Positions 11,977-23,740 of a stretch of DNA of 44,930 nucleotides are shown in pieces. The stretch is taken from the NCBI RefSeq assembly GCF_000485595.1, contig NW_014577230.1:402630-447559 (forward strand), written 5' to 3'. The DNA is from Priapulus caudatus. Lineage: Eukaryota > Priapulida > Priapulimorpha > Priapulimorphida > Priapulidae. Under the pieces are notes generated by a model. The model saw only the letters and a program-made list of their open reading frames with translations, did no database searches and was not told the DNA's origin. How positions within the stretch are numbered: position 1 is the stretch's first letter; each line of letters begins with the position of its first letter. Made by a program: the position numbers and the translations under genes.

Positions 11977-12734
11977 GATTCCGACGAAACGAGAGAGACG
12001 CGAGAATACGCCCATCTGTCTGTGAAAGGCAGGAAACAGAAAAAACAAACACGCTTTCACACGTCGGAGGCTTTGCGGCGCGGGGATGAAAACGCACTTC
12101 GCGGTACGGTGGCGAGGGAGGGCTATACGGAGCCCTTGCGTCAACGCGATAAACAAATACGCCACAGTGCATCGGCGTGTTTATTTATTTACCGAAATCC
12201 GCCGAATTCGTGACACCCCGTGTTTTCAGAAGGCATGTCGTCCGTGCAAAGATAACATCCCCTAAAGAAGTAGCTAGACTTGCTAGCACTGTTCTAAGAC
12301 GTCGGTATACCGTGTCGCCACAATGCATGCTCCAGAGCTAACGCACGAGGCGCCGCCGCACCAGCAGCAGCATGCAGCAGCGAAAAAGATTGTTAATATC
12401 AGCCGAGCTTCGTCAATATTTTCTCAGCATGCTCGCCCATTGAAGGACGTGCTATTCTAGCATTCAGCCGCACCACGTCTGCCTCTCGCATTCCTGCGGT
12501 ACTCTCGCACTGCCTCGCCTTATTGCTGTTGACTCGAAAACCTCTCACTCTTTACCTTCAACTCGAAAGCTGTCCAACGAAAACAAACGTGCGACGTTAT
12601 ATAGGGAACGCGCAGGAGATGGCGGTCACAGCTCGACAACGCTAAAGGCTCTTCATACTTGCATCGAGGGACTATAATAGTTGACGCGCCTGTCTGTCCG
12701 GCTCGTCACAATCGCGCCGATTGAGTGTAAGAAG
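11977..12734. other. CpG-rich stretch without recognised gene
   Basis: Mixed to GC-rich sequence with a CAG/GCA-rich patch near 12,355-12,380. No splice-bounded frame or core promoter can be supported. Confidence 0.4.
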
Positions 12735-12761
12735 TGAGAGAGAGGGGGTAGGACAGAAAGC

Positions 12762-12852
<91 letters not shown>

Positions 12853-12857
12853 GAGAG
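12735..12857. repeat. (GA)n microsatellite
   Basis: Nearly pure GA over about 95 bp, with short impure ends. Confidence 0.95.
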
Positions 12858-13039
12858 GCTCGCTGCTAGTGTCCGCGTTATAAGCTAGTCACACTACTCG
12901 CTTTGTTTTCGGTTTGATATAACGAACACCTTTTTCGTCGATAGCCGCATATTCGCGGAAGAACGTCTTTTTTCATATTTCATGGATCTAAGCGTTGGTT
13001 ACATGCACCTGTTATTGACAAATACATGTCACCCGATCA

Positions 13040-13680
13040 TGTAGAGGAACTAGGGATTTTTCGGCCAGCGCACCATCATACCTATCTTAGTCGCCTCCTC
13101 CGAGAACACGTTGAAAAGACACAAGATCGATGCGTCCGTCTCGGCGCGCTCTCGCCCGGGTGAAAGATTGTTCGCGCACGGAATTAGCTTTTTATTAAAT
13201 TTTTGTGTTCGGAGAAACGATAATATTACGCGCGCAGAAGAAACAGGAGCCAGTGCCGCCACGCCAATCCAGTCGTTAGTGCGGCGAGAACACATGTTGG
13301 GTCGCGCGGCGGCGCGGGGCGGGGAGCTCGGGACAGCAGGGCTCGGCCTGCTTTGTCAGAGCAGCTTGTTTTACACACGGCCCGCAGGCAGGCAAGTCGC
13401 CGACGACGTTTTGCTAATTCCAAACACATCGCGCGCCAGCGGCCTAATCGCCGTGAGATGAATTTTATCCCCCCTTTCCCCCCGTGGAGGAATCTGGAAG
13501 AATCAATCACTAGATCGCAGCACTGCCCCGTCATATTGGCGCCAGTCTACCAGTGCTACGAGTGGCGCCCCTGTCGCAAGCTCGTGAGCCGCCATTATTC
13601 ATCGCTCCTCGTTTCACGTTATCCATATTCTAATTTGCATTGTTGTCGCATCGTACTTAATTTGACTTTTTATGTCTAGC
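13040..13680. other. CpG-rich block with open frames on both strands
   Basis: Frames of 102-116 codons are open on both strands, which is the signature of stop-poor GC-rich DNA rather than coding. CCGCCATTATT near 13,590 resembles a YY1-type site. It could be a promoter-proximal CpG island. No start codon, splice site and domain coincide. Confidence 0.35.
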
Positions 13681-14324
13681 TCCGTAAGAGCGGAGTCGCT
13701 TTCGTGTAAATTTAAGTGTTGTCGCAGGGAAGCTTCAATGCGAGTTGAGTGGAAATGAAATATGATTTCAAATTTATGCAACTCGTTCAAGGATGATTTC
13801 TTCCTTTTATCGACAAAGTTGAATCGAATTTTTCGAAATAAATTCCGGGATAACATATGGTTATCGCTATCTCTACTTATTGAATTTTTAATCATTCATA
13901 TTGCCGTCTTACTAATGGAATTGTAAATGTACCGCTGGAGAAAATGTACCAAAAATACTGACGCAAATACATGTTGTAGCTGCGTTTAGCGTAGACCTAT
14001 CTAAAAATATGCAATCGGCACTAATTTAACATACAGAAACGTACCAAAATTAAGATGGTGTATAAAAACATGTAACCCGTATGAATAGTTTTGCATTCAG
14101 CAGTATGTCAATCTGTGCCTGACCACGGGAGCCACTATCTTCTAGACATCAACCTTAATTATTTACAAATTGTATTGCTTCCTAGGCTATAGTTAGAAAC
14201 CGTGATTGGACTATTGCATTAAATTTATTCAATTATTCACGCATATCTTAAATGTTAGTGCAAAACCACATAGTTACAGAAAATGATAATTGCTGAAACA
14301 TACAAGTGCGTATTAGGCACCCAC
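13681..14324. other. AT-rich stretch, nothing recognised
   Basis: No exon-like frame, RNA gene or element ends were found. If the candidate exon at 14,325-14,438 is real, this would be its downstream intron. Confidence 0.45.
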
Positions 14325-14438
14325 CTGCAATTCTAGCTCCAACACACTCACTTTTAGACTGGCAGCACAAACGAAACTGGAAGTGGTGGCAAATTCAGTC
14401 ACTGTATATTGTATGACTAAAATACACAACCGGTTCGA
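14325..14438 (-). CDS. Candidate internal exon, 38 codons, phase 0-0
   Basis: On the minus strand a strong acceptor (GCTTTTGTGTGTTCTCAACAG) precedes exactly 114 bp that stay open in one frame and end at CAG followed by GTGGGT. The peptide starts SNRLCILVIQYTVTEFATTS and ends in SLKVSVLELELQ, an alternating hydrophobic pattern that suggests beta strands. An earlier donor-like GTGAGT lies inside the exon near 14,349. No family is recognised. If real, it belongs to a minus-strand gene whose start would lie at higher coordinates, for example the promoter zone at 26-27 kb. Confidence 0.25.
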
Positions 14439-14907
14439 CTGTTGAGAACACACAAAAGCACGACACCGAAATATATTACAGGTATTGCGTTTTATTACTT
14501 CACATCGAATCGAAATAATAAAATATAAAATATTAAGCCAATATATGTGTGCAATGCAAGCTGGCAATAACATGATCCTCTGTTATCTTCCTGCTCAATT
14601 ACACGTTAAATTAAATAAAGAAATACCATGAATGATGGTGAGTGGCGCAACAACGGGCCACGTTTATCGGATTGCTTGGAAGCATTTCCAAAACAACGGA
14701 TTTTACTGAACATATTCATGGGCGTAGTGAATGCGCCACCCCAACACCTCCATCCTCACAGATAAAGATGCCCACGCCTACGATTGGCTCACGGTAACAG
14801 TCTCCGAAAGGGGGGGTTACCAAAATACTGGGTAAAGCAAGTTACGACCAATAACAGTTAATTATTAGCGATGTAATGCATGTGCAATTGACATTGCCAG
14901 TGGTGAG

Positions 14908-15279
14908 CAGACCCGTACCCAAGGGGGGTTCCAGGGGTTCCGGAACCCCAACCATCAAAAAATAAATACAGTCGACCTCGCGCCTAAGTCGAATCCAACA
15001 GGACTGGAGGAAAAGCTTCGATTTCGGATTTCGGATTTCGGATTTCAGATTTTTTTAAGGTCTTGTAGGCCTATTTTATAGTTGGGCTAGGTATATTTTA
15101 TCCAGAAGAAAACTGTTAAAATGCACCAGAATGCACCATTTTAAAACGAATTTTCAAAATTTTCCCGTGGGATCATGCCTCCGGACCCGCATAACATAGC
15201 TTCGTGCCTTCGGCGCTCGCAGTCACCCGCACACCTCTGATTTGAAACCCTCATTAGTCCAATCCTGGGTACAGGACTG
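14908..15279. mobile_element. Non-autonomous DNA transposon (MITE), hAT-like ends
   Basis: The ends are imperfect inverted repeats: CAGACCCGTACCCAAGG at the left, and CAGTCCTGTACCCAGG read inward from the right. The 372-bp body has no coding frame. It contains a perfect 16-bp palindrome GGGGTTCCGGAACCCC (14,934-14,949), a tandem heptamer TTTCGGA (about 15,021-15,048) and a CCGGACCC/CTTCGGCGCTCGC-type 3' part of a sort common in marine-invertebrate repeats. The CAG start recalls hAT ends, but no matching 8-bp target duplication is visible, so the superfamily is uncertain. Confidence 0.6.
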
Positions 15280-15510
15280 GCGCTTGCAATGCCTTATGCG
15301 TTAGACACTCAGTCAGACAGACGGGCAGACAAGATAGGTACTCAGACAGACAATTGGGCATAAAGTTTGAAAAATTGCTCCAGTATCATAAGCGGCTATG
15401 GGTTCAACATACCGTAATGATTTAACATAAGTAAAATAGCTATACAGATAATCAGAAGCTTCAAATCCTTAAATGTACGTAATCAGCTAAATACTGTCAT
15501 TAAATAGCCG
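15280..15510. other. Spacer between two MITEs
   Basis: It holds a short degenerate CAGACAGA-rich patch (about 15,306-15,352) and otherwise AT-rich unique sequence. Confidence 0.4.
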
Positions 15511-15819
15511 TTTAATAATCGGAGTGGCTGGAGGTACGGCAGCCGTCGTTCGTTGAAGCCCCTTTTTGGCGTTTGTTTGAGGGCTGAGGCAATTATTTGC
15601 GATCTTCTGATGTAAAGTTTACAATAATGTTTATTTTCATACCTAATTCGAGTGTTTCTAGCTCATCAAAACTCTCAAATCGTGAATTTATTTCCCAAGG
15701 CGCTATTTCGAAATATGCCGCCATCCGCCGCCATCTTTGAAAGCGAATGGACTGCAGTACTTCCAGCCTCGTAAATTAGAGATACGGCTGCCGTACCTCC
15801 AGCCACTGCCTTTAATAAT
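15511..15819. mobile_element. MITE with inverted ends and 9-bp target duplication
   Basis: Element 15,520-15,810 (291 bp) is flanked on both sides by the identical 9-mer TTTAATAAT (15,511-15,519 and 15,811-15,819). Its ends are inverted repeats of about 27 bp sharing AGTGGCTGGAGGTACGGCAG, with mismatches only in the outermost three bases. There is no coding frame; the interior has CCGCCATC-type motifs. A 9-bp duplication fits Mutator-like elements (8-10 bp). If the outer T is coincidental, 8 bp would fit hAT. Intact ends and duplication suggest a fairly recent insertion. A minus-strand frame overlapping it (15,675-15,899) is spurious. Confidence 0.85.
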
Positions 15820-17200
15820 GGAAATTGTATGATGTAAATGATATTACCATAGGAAAAATTAAGATAACAAAAGGCTACAATATACATTGCCGCTAACATT
15901 GCAGTCTAATAATAAACAACATAGAAAGTGACGTGATACTACATACAGTAAATAAAAGCAAGAAGTAAACAAAATTGTTTGCAATTGTCAAATTCTTATA
16001 GGTTGCGAGATTTATTATGATCTAATCTAGCTCTACTATACATCTCTGGCACAATGAAATGCCTTTTTGTCTATTAAGCAACTCAACAGACTGAATCACA
16101 GCATAAACTCACTCACATACTCGCAGCCATTATTCCAAAACGCTGCCATCACCGAAACGCTGCCATCAATTTAGCGACCTAGCTTAGTGAGCTTATGGCG
16201 TAGTGGTATAACCTGGCTTATTGGGACAAGCCTTCTACTAATAACTTGTACTGTATCCCAATCACACATTTGCGTTGATACCATTTTTTACGGTTATGTG
16301 GCTAAGATTTAAGAGTATAGAATCCTACCGTTATTTCAGTTCACGTTTCTGAGAGCAGTAGCCCCGCGCCGTCTGTCTCTTGCGGGGTAAAAATGGCGAA
16401 TGTCAGTTTTGACGCATGCGCATGAACAGTTTTCCAAAACCAAGCGAAGTCAAAAACCGAATACGGTCATTGGGGTGACGTTTTAGAATAATTTCGGCGC
16501 GATTTACTGCATTTTGCAACTAACAGACACGTACGGTAGGCCTACAGCATGACAAGATAGGCACATGGAGATATATGAACAGTATCATTTAATTTCATGT
16601 GAATAAACTTGTCGAAACGCTCTAAATAACGTTTATTCTCCGATAGCATAGACCCATACAAACAGCATGATATTATCAAAAAATAGGAAATCATAGATCG
16701 AGGAGCTGCACCAGCTCTGCTTAGTATATTACTATATTACTGCACACACAGTGCTGAGGATTATGCGAATTATCATAATCGAAGTGCAAAGGGTAATATG
16801 AACAAAAATAAGCCGAGGATGCCGCATGATTTCAATAAGGTTAGGAAATAATCGATAGTAAATAATAATCCCACACGGCAGCACCAGTAGTGCGCATTTA
16901 ATTACAGCTGTTGAATAAAATCTTTTACCGCGTTTTTTAAAAAGTTTCATTTTAAAATAAGAGGTTTGTCACAGAAGACAAATAAAGGTATACGGTTCCG
17001 CGATGATCTTATCTTAGCAACCGTGATGATAGCGCACTTCAAATTAAAAGTTGGCTTTGTTATCGACTGGTCTCACTTACTGTGCACTCACACGAAAGCG
17101 TGTTTCAACGTGTATATATATATATCATCTTTATCACGATGCATGTCAGTATAACCTCAATATACCAATATTGTTGGAGTGCAATAAAAGCTAATAAATT
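15820..17200. other. AT-rich stretch with minor features
   Basis: A duplicated 13-mer AACGCTGCCATCA occurs near 16,140-16,170. A box-A-like TGGCGTAGTGGT lies near 16,197, with only a poor box B after it. A CpG-rich patch with TTGACGCATGCGCATGA (NRF-1-like) lies near 16,408-16,426 and could be a promoter. No gene is supported. Small TA runs occur near 17,112-17,125. Confidence 0.35.
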
Positions 17201-18470
17201 TTCGGTGGTAAGTCGCGGCACAGACGCCAGTTTGCGTTGGCTATCGGCAAGCTTGCCTTATCTGTTGGTTTATACCACAAGTGCCCTGTCCGTAATTTAC
17301 CTAGAGCTGTTACTATAGCAATTATAGGCGGGCCGCTAACACCCTTACGCGTACTTGAGAAGATATATGACCTGGCGAATGGAGAAGGGAAGGATTGCAG
17401 GCGCGATATGCACCAACTGAAATACGGACGAACTACGCCATAACGATAGTCTTGCAAGTGCAATATTAAATTTCTCTCCATATGCCTTTACACCTTTCTA
17501 ATGTACACAGGTAAGACCTCGTGTATAGCAGTTTTCATAGGGCAGTAGCGATAGTTTTATGTTACCATGTTTATACAGTGTGAATCCTATAGTATGTTCT
17601 TCTACAAGGCTGATCCAACGTCTAGCTGCACATCATGTCTGCAAGCAATAACAAGTCAACGCGCACATACTGAGAAAATCAGCTAAATATGCTGACCAAA
17701 TAAGGTGCTGACCAAATAAGGAATGATTTGCCAGAGAGTAACACTGCGTACGTAACCGCTGACAGCACGGACTCCAGCGCAAATTCTTGTAATTATCTGT
17801 TCGATAGGAAAAGCAATTCCGGGATCGACTCAAATCCCAGGGACAGAATTAACTTCTCAAGAAAAATCCATGCAGCAGCGGCGAATGAACTGGGGCGGGG
17901 CAAGTCGACGCGAAACAAAACAACACAAATAACCCCCTATGGCGAGATATATGCAGTAGCCAATATGGACGCAAGATGCAGTCATTGCGTAGCAGATGGT
18001 ACGGTAGCGAACGCTCTGCGCGGTCCGCACACACGAATATTTCAGTGGTGGCGATGCACGCGTACACAGTGGCCAGATTGTGACCACAAGTGTGTGCGCA
18101 CACATTTGCACGGGGGACCGTGCGTCGATTAATTAGCTTTTCACAAATATTATGCTTATCTACACGACAGCGCTCGCATTCACAGCAGCAGCCATGCGGC
18201 TGTCACGAACGACTGGACATTCTCGTATATAGCGATTGCTTTAATATCAATCGCACGATATTAGCTCCAACAAAGATCCACTGTTGGCTCTGATTCATCG
18301 GTTAGTGAGCTGCGCATATATCGTAATTGTATATAGAGTTGTGTGCCCATACGTGTGATATGTTATGACAGTAGTGCCTCGATTGCGGGACACTGATACG
18401 CGTACACATATATACACATTATGCGCAGCACAAGTAAGGCAGTAGCCATGCACCTAGCATCAGCGGTGTA
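17201..18470. other. Mixed stretch, no gene recognised
   Basis: A direct duplication of TGCTGACCAAATAAGG sits at about 17,690-17,722. Frames of 84-134 codons around 17,728-18,132 overlap on both strands and lack features. A donor-like GTAAGT near 17,208 has no convincing exon before it. Confidence 0.4.
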
Positions 18471-18473
18471 TAG

Positions 18474-18508
18474 GCGGAGGGAGGGACGTCGGCGGCGGAG
18501 GGGGAGGG
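18474..18508 (+). other. G-rich run, possible G-quadruplex
   Basis: GGGAGGG, a GGCGGCGG middle, then GGGGGAGGG. Four G-runs are present, but one loop is long. It lies at the start of a GC-rich segment (18.47-18.86 kb) that leads into the CA array. Confidence 0.4.
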
Positions 18509-18867
18509 CATGCATGCGCCTTCCCGCCGCGTGATTTTGACACATTCTGTCAAACACGCCTCCGGGTTTTCTAAAGAAACTCGTGCGCGCTGGGGTGGGG
18601 GCTGGCGCGCTTCGCACAGCGCCGCTCTGTGTTGCCGCGCGCTCTCTCTCCTCGATGTTGATAAATCGATCGGAAGGAATCATTAACGCGATCGTCGGCC
18701 GCAAATCATAACATCCGCATCACGGTGAGCGTCGAAACGAAAACGCTGCAGAAAAACACCTCACGGCGCCGCGAATTCTAATTCGTAACTCCTGCCGCGC
18801 CGCGCGCCGACAACAACCAACAGCCTGCCTGCAACCCCTTTCCACTCACAGCCCGCCCGCACAACCC

Positions 18868-19066
18868 ACGCACCATGCGCACGCACGCACCCCCACATAC
18901 ACGCACGCGCCGCGCGCAGGCACAACACCACAGCAACGCACACACACACACACGCGCGCGCACACACACACATGCGCGCGCACACACACACACGCAGCAC
19001 GCACGCACGCACACACACACACACACACGCACGCATGAATCACACAAAACACACACGACGACGCGC

Positions 19067-19116
<50 letters not shown>

Positions 19117-19124
19117 ACACGACG

Positions 19125-19213
<89 letters not shown>
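18868..19213. repeat. Compound (CA)n / (CACG)n array
   Basis: About 345 bp of CA with CG, GACGACG and CATG interruptions. The final 80 bp are pure CA. It can form Z-DNA. Cys-Val and His-Thr frames up to 160 codons come from the repeat. Confidence 0.96.
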
Positions 19214-19217
<4 letters not shown>

Positions 19218-21055
19218 TACTGCCCGTCCCGCACCAACGCGTATGGATTTTCTACGTCGAAAATTTAATTCGAGGGGATTTGAAGCCGGTTCTTGAAAAC
19301 GCGTGCTGATGAAAGCCACCTTAGCCACAGACGGATATTGGCAATATAAATTCGGGAGGCGGTCGACATCTGATGTGAATTGGGAGGGGCAATAACACCG
19401 GCCAGCGGGGACGGGTGCACTCGCGCTATATTAATAGCCGATATGCATTCGAGCGATCGAAGGAAAATATACAACTGTCCGGTCCAGATCCTGGCCAACA
19501 CAAACAGACAAATATTAGAGCTGCAAAAGAAAACAGTTGGTAAAGGTTGGACGCAAGCTGTCGGCAGAGACGACGTAGATGTTATGCGGGACCTATAATA
19601 TCTCTAATCCTACATAACAGCGATCGTCTGGTCTGCGATCCTATACCTTTAGGGCAAGACAGATATGTGAAGCGAAGCAACAGGAACGATCAGGTGCTAT
19701 ATCGTGAAATTATCCAAAAGCAGGAAAACGAGAGCAACTCCATTTTAATATATTCACATCTATGTAAAATCACGCGCACGCGGACACAGGGGCTGAATTC
19801 CAACATAGATATGCTCCTGATATGATTTGCACACTCATGCACACGCCCACGCACGTACACCCACACGCGCGCGCACACAAATAGCACTGACTGGTGACTT
19901 TTGACAGCAATGTGTTATCATCGCTGGCCAATTGCATTAAGACACCTGTGACGTTACACCGCCCGCCGTAGAATGCGAAGGACTTCAAGCGCGCCAGAAG
20001 TAAATATTCATTGGAGATTTGTAAGCGCTATTTCTCGTACGATGACGTTGACGATGAATTTGCCAAGCCGAGAAAAGCGAAACCCTACTTGTAGGGAAAC
20101 CCAATGCTGATTCACTTCATGGGAAGCTGAACAGGCCATTTTGCTGTTTGCACCGTCGCGCCATTGTTTGCGGCCACGTAAGTCAAACAGGCCATTGAAA
20201 TTTCCGCTTTTCATTAACAAGACCCGATGAATCATCGCGAAAAATATTATCAACGCCACCAGTTGTGCACGAAGTGTACACATCCACTAAAACCCCCCCG
20301 TCCCCCGCTGATACCACAGTGCTCCTCCTTCTTCGCGCAATTATCATAAATTATCGTCTTAACAAATAAAAATTCGGTGCCACAATAGTAGACGTCTCGC
20401 TATCTATGTGTGCATAGCCATCATTCCCGTTAAATGGGGCGGGCACTTGCTTCTAAACAATTTGGGACAGGATTGCTGTGAGCCCAAACTAGTGATTACG
20501 TTCTACACGGTACGTGACACTGGATACGGTGTGTGTTATAGGGTGGTTAATCAGACCAATAGTCGCGTGTTTATTCAGAATGTTTTTCATGTCGACATAA
20601 TGTGTTATATAAGTGGGAAGGATAATATGGCTAATTATATCAATATTAGACAAACTGTAATATACCAAATAGACTCATTCATTCAAAACAACGTTTCGTA
20701 ACACTTTTTTATGTTAAATAAATTTAAATTTTGAAAGAAATGCAAATTCCAGAAAGCAAAAACCATCTACATTGTTTAAACGTCGATTTCCTTCACCGTA
20801 AAACCGGTTTCATCGGTTTTAACGATGCCGTTTGATAGAAAACAGCTCTAATCTGTTAAAACTGAAATGATGATGCAACTATGATCATTCACTTGCTGTA
20901 GAGATATTAGGAATTCCATGATGATGAACAACGTCGTTTCTCAGCAACGAAACTCTTATGCGATATTTTTATATTTCTGATTTAGGTAGCAATCCACAAG
21001 AGCGTTACTTTTACAGACATCTGTATGCCGCCTCTAAATCGCTTATTCTCATCCA
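19214..21055. other. Unique stretch, no gene recognised
   Basis: Several 70-97-codon frames exist, for example plus 20,408-20,701, but none has splice support or a domain. A small hairpin AAAACCG/CGGTTTT is near 20,802-20,822. Confidence 0.4.
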
Positions 21056-21059
21056 CCAC

Positions 21060-21125
21060 CAACTCCTCCTCCTTCTTCTCCTCCTTCTTCTCCTCCTTCT
21101 CCTCCATCTCGGTCTACTCTTCCTT
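21060..21125. repeat. (CTC/CTT)n triplet repeat
   Basis: A degenerate CTCCTT pyrimidine triplet run. In frame it reads Leu or Ser/Phe repeats and is not evidence of a gene. Confidence 0.8.
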
Positions 21126-21780
21126 CTTATTTTTGAAATTGCGTGATGATATGGCAATATTTATTAAAGCTGATCGAAATACACGCGTTAGTATGACCAG
21201 TGGGGCTCTTACATGGTTGGCGGTGCATCATCAAGCTTTAATGACTGTGCCGGATATTTTTCGCGCGGGTAATGACTGCTGGGAGCTCTGTAAATGTTTG
21301 ACAACTGACTCACGTGTAATCGGTTCTGAAACAGGGAATTTCCAACTGGGAAAGGCAAACAAGTAGTTCGAGCATCACAGCTTCAGGTGCACGCGGCGTG
21401 AAGCTCTATGGGAATAGACACATGGTCCAAGTAAGGATCATGGCACAACAAAGCACGCCGATACGATATTTGGTTACTTGGCTACTTGACTACTTTAGAT
21501 ATTTTGCATATATACATGTGTACGTTGCATATATACACAATCGCATGCACGCAAAATGCAAAGCGCATATATAATCGTGGTGGGAATGTAACTACTGCAG
21601 TAAATCGATTTAGCACGTTGCTTGGCATGATTAAATATTCAAGTTTATGGCCTAACATCTTTCATTTTTAACAAATTAATTTTAACCCGAACTCCCGAGC
21701 AATTATATAGCTTCATAACATCGCTGCTAACCAGTGAGGTATAATGGCCATTGCACACATGCCTGTTGTACGCATTAGGT
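21126..21780. other. Unique stretch, no gene recognised
   Basis: The plus-strand frame running through the triplet repeat to 21,366 shows no domain. A repeated GCATATATACA motif occurs near 21,504-21,540. Nothing else can be supported. Confidence 0.4.
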
Positions 21781-21818
21781 TATCAATTGGTGGGGGGAAA
21801 CAAAAAGGAATGGGAGGG

Positions 21819-22080
21819 AGAGCACGTGATACGGAGGTAGAAAAAGAGAGAAAGGATGAGAGTGCGAGAGAGCACACAAGAGAAAAGGTGTAGGGAAAGA
21901 TGTAGAAGAGAGCACGTGATACGGAGGTAGAAAGAGAGAAGGAAAGATGTAGAAGAGAGCACGTGATACGGAGGTAGAAAGAGAGAGAAAGGAGGAGAGT
22001 GCGAGAGAGCACACAAGAGAAAAGGTGTAGGGAAAAATGTAGAAGAGAGAGAAAGAGAAAGAAAGAGAGAGAGCGAGAGA
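21819..22080. repeat. Minisatellite with long-short-long units and CACGTG boxes
   Basis: Three copies each start AGAGCACGTGATACGGAGGT, with the CACGTG palindrome at 21,823, 21,913 and 21,960. The first and third units (about 90 bp) share an inner GTGCGAGAGAGCACACAAG part. The second is a 47-bp version lacking that part. A GA tail follows, then an alternating GT/GC tract (about 22,097-22,132). Each unit carries an E-box, so the array could bind bHLH factors, but no promoter is seen next to it. Confidence 0.85.
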
Positions 22081-22139
22081 GCTGTCTGTATTATGTGCGT
22101 ACGTGCATGCGTGCGCGCGCGTGTGTGTGTAAGTGTGCT

Positions 22140-22750
22140 TGCTATAAAAAGAAACTCAAAGACCATAACAATTTGAACTGGATTTGCCATGCATTCTAGT
22201 CAGTCTGAGCCAGCGCAAAGCCGCGTTTGCGGCTTGCTTACGGAAAAAGGCGGGGCATCTACGCTTAAGCCAGCGCATCGCTTCTGCTCTCCCTACACTG
22301 ACACGCTTTCAATGCTAAACAAATACAGAAAAACTAGAAAGCACAGGATCACTTGTTGAGTGTCATGCAAGAGGAACGACTTTCTTTCATCTCTCACGAG
22401 TTCGGCGTTTTTGCCAACGCAGGCGTAGTGGTTGATTAATGCGGTATAGTTTTGACACTATATGTGAGCGATTCATCGTTCGAAGCAATGCCTACGACTA
22501 CTGTCTTCTCTTTGTAGATGCTGTTCTTCATGAGAATCTCTCAACGTGTTATTATATTTTATTCGAGCCATGTTTACATATTGTATGTGCGACTGCCGTA
22601 GCGTCTCCGTTCGCAAAAAGTACACAGTTCGCTCAGTTGTTAGGATATATCTATTGTCGTAAGTGACAACCGCAAGTTGTTTCCCAAACAAAACATCGAT
22701 TATTGGGATAGCAGTAGAAGTAAATTGGGGCCGCCCCAAGGACTGGCAGC
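22140..22750. other. Unique stretch, no gene recognised
   Basis: Frames of 75-88 codons overlap on opposite strands at 22,439-22,739 without splice signals or domains. Confidence 0.4.
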
Positions 22751-22759
22751 GACGTTAAT

Positions 22760-23740
22760 GCCGTCGTCCCTAAAAACGACCTATTTAAATTATCGACTCA
22801 ACAATTAAAATAGAATCGATTGTCTAGATTAAATCACAGATCTGCGCAATCAATCACCGCCTGACATACGCAACAATCGCGAGAGAGATAGAGCGAGACG
22901 CGTCGGCCGCGAAGAAAACTTAATCAACTCGTTAAAGCCGGACCGATTCTAAGACAAATCAATTAAGGGCTTCATCTCTCACGGCGATTAGTCACCGAAC
23001 GGGAGGAAAACGCCTAACGAGAAAATGTCGACGAGCAATTAGAGAACAGGCGATGCGCTCGGCCGATCAGCCTGTATTGTCATCTACTTATTAATATTAA
23101 CGCAGTCATTTATGGCTATTACAGCGAGCGGTAGTGCTCCTCCCAGCAGATGCAAGCAGCTGTGTCGCTGGTGACCAATTCAGCATAGTAAATTAGGACA
23201 GACGTCCCATTAAATTAATAGCCTTACGAGATCGCCGTCGTGGCGCGACCTGACAGCATGCATTCATGGAGCCTAAATATTATTCTTCGGCCGCGGTTCG
23301 ATGATGAATATCATTGTGAAGTGCATTTGATGATGCGGTTTACAGCCGGTTTTAACGTGAGTAATAAGGATTTGCCAATCAGTCAAACAGATGGAAGAGC
23401 CACTCAATATACGTATTTGTCGCGAATTCCGCGGGAGATGAAAAACTAGCTAATTTCGACGGGAATGTCTTTCGAATCTGTAAAAGCCATCAGATTGAAT
23501 GATGACGATGAATTATACTTCTTTCTTAATTAGCAATTACGTTGAATAATTAAACAGACAACACAATGAATGTCCATCACTTTGGTAATTTACATTAATA
23601 ATCAGCAGTTAGATAATCCACGTGAAATCACTCTGACAATCTCATTCAGATTTACATGGAATATGTAAATTAATGTGGAATAATTTCGCTCAACAAATTA
23701 ATGTATTTTTATTAATTTCTCTACGATGATTTTCTTTTAC
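22760..23740. promoter_or_regulatory. Possible cis-regulatory stretch rich in ATTA cores
   Basis: Repeated homeodomain-type cores (CAATTAGAG near 23,035, TTATTAATATTAA near 23,089, TTTATGGC near 23,110, AATTAGCAATTA near 23,528) are spread over about 1 kb with no coding frame. The pattern resembles enhancers of developmental genes, but AT-rich DNA yields such cores by chance. Conservation in a related species would be the test. Confidence 0.2.

Noticed and set aside
13111-13679. Overlapping 102-116-codon frames on both strands
   Set aside because: CpG-rich DNA is poor in stops. Frames overlap antisense, and no domain or splice pair favours one of them.
16187-16260. tRNA-like box A (TGGCGTAGTGGT)
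   Set aside because: The matching box B is only about half conserved and no acceptor stem forms. It is too weak to call a tRNA or SINE.
17690-17722. Tandem duplication of TGCTGACCAAATAAGG
   Set aside because: A two-copy 16-mer is an ordinary slippage event with no further context.
18778-19328. Cys-Val and His-Thr frames of 65-160 codons
   Set aside because: Direct translation of the CA/GT microsatellite, open on both strands.
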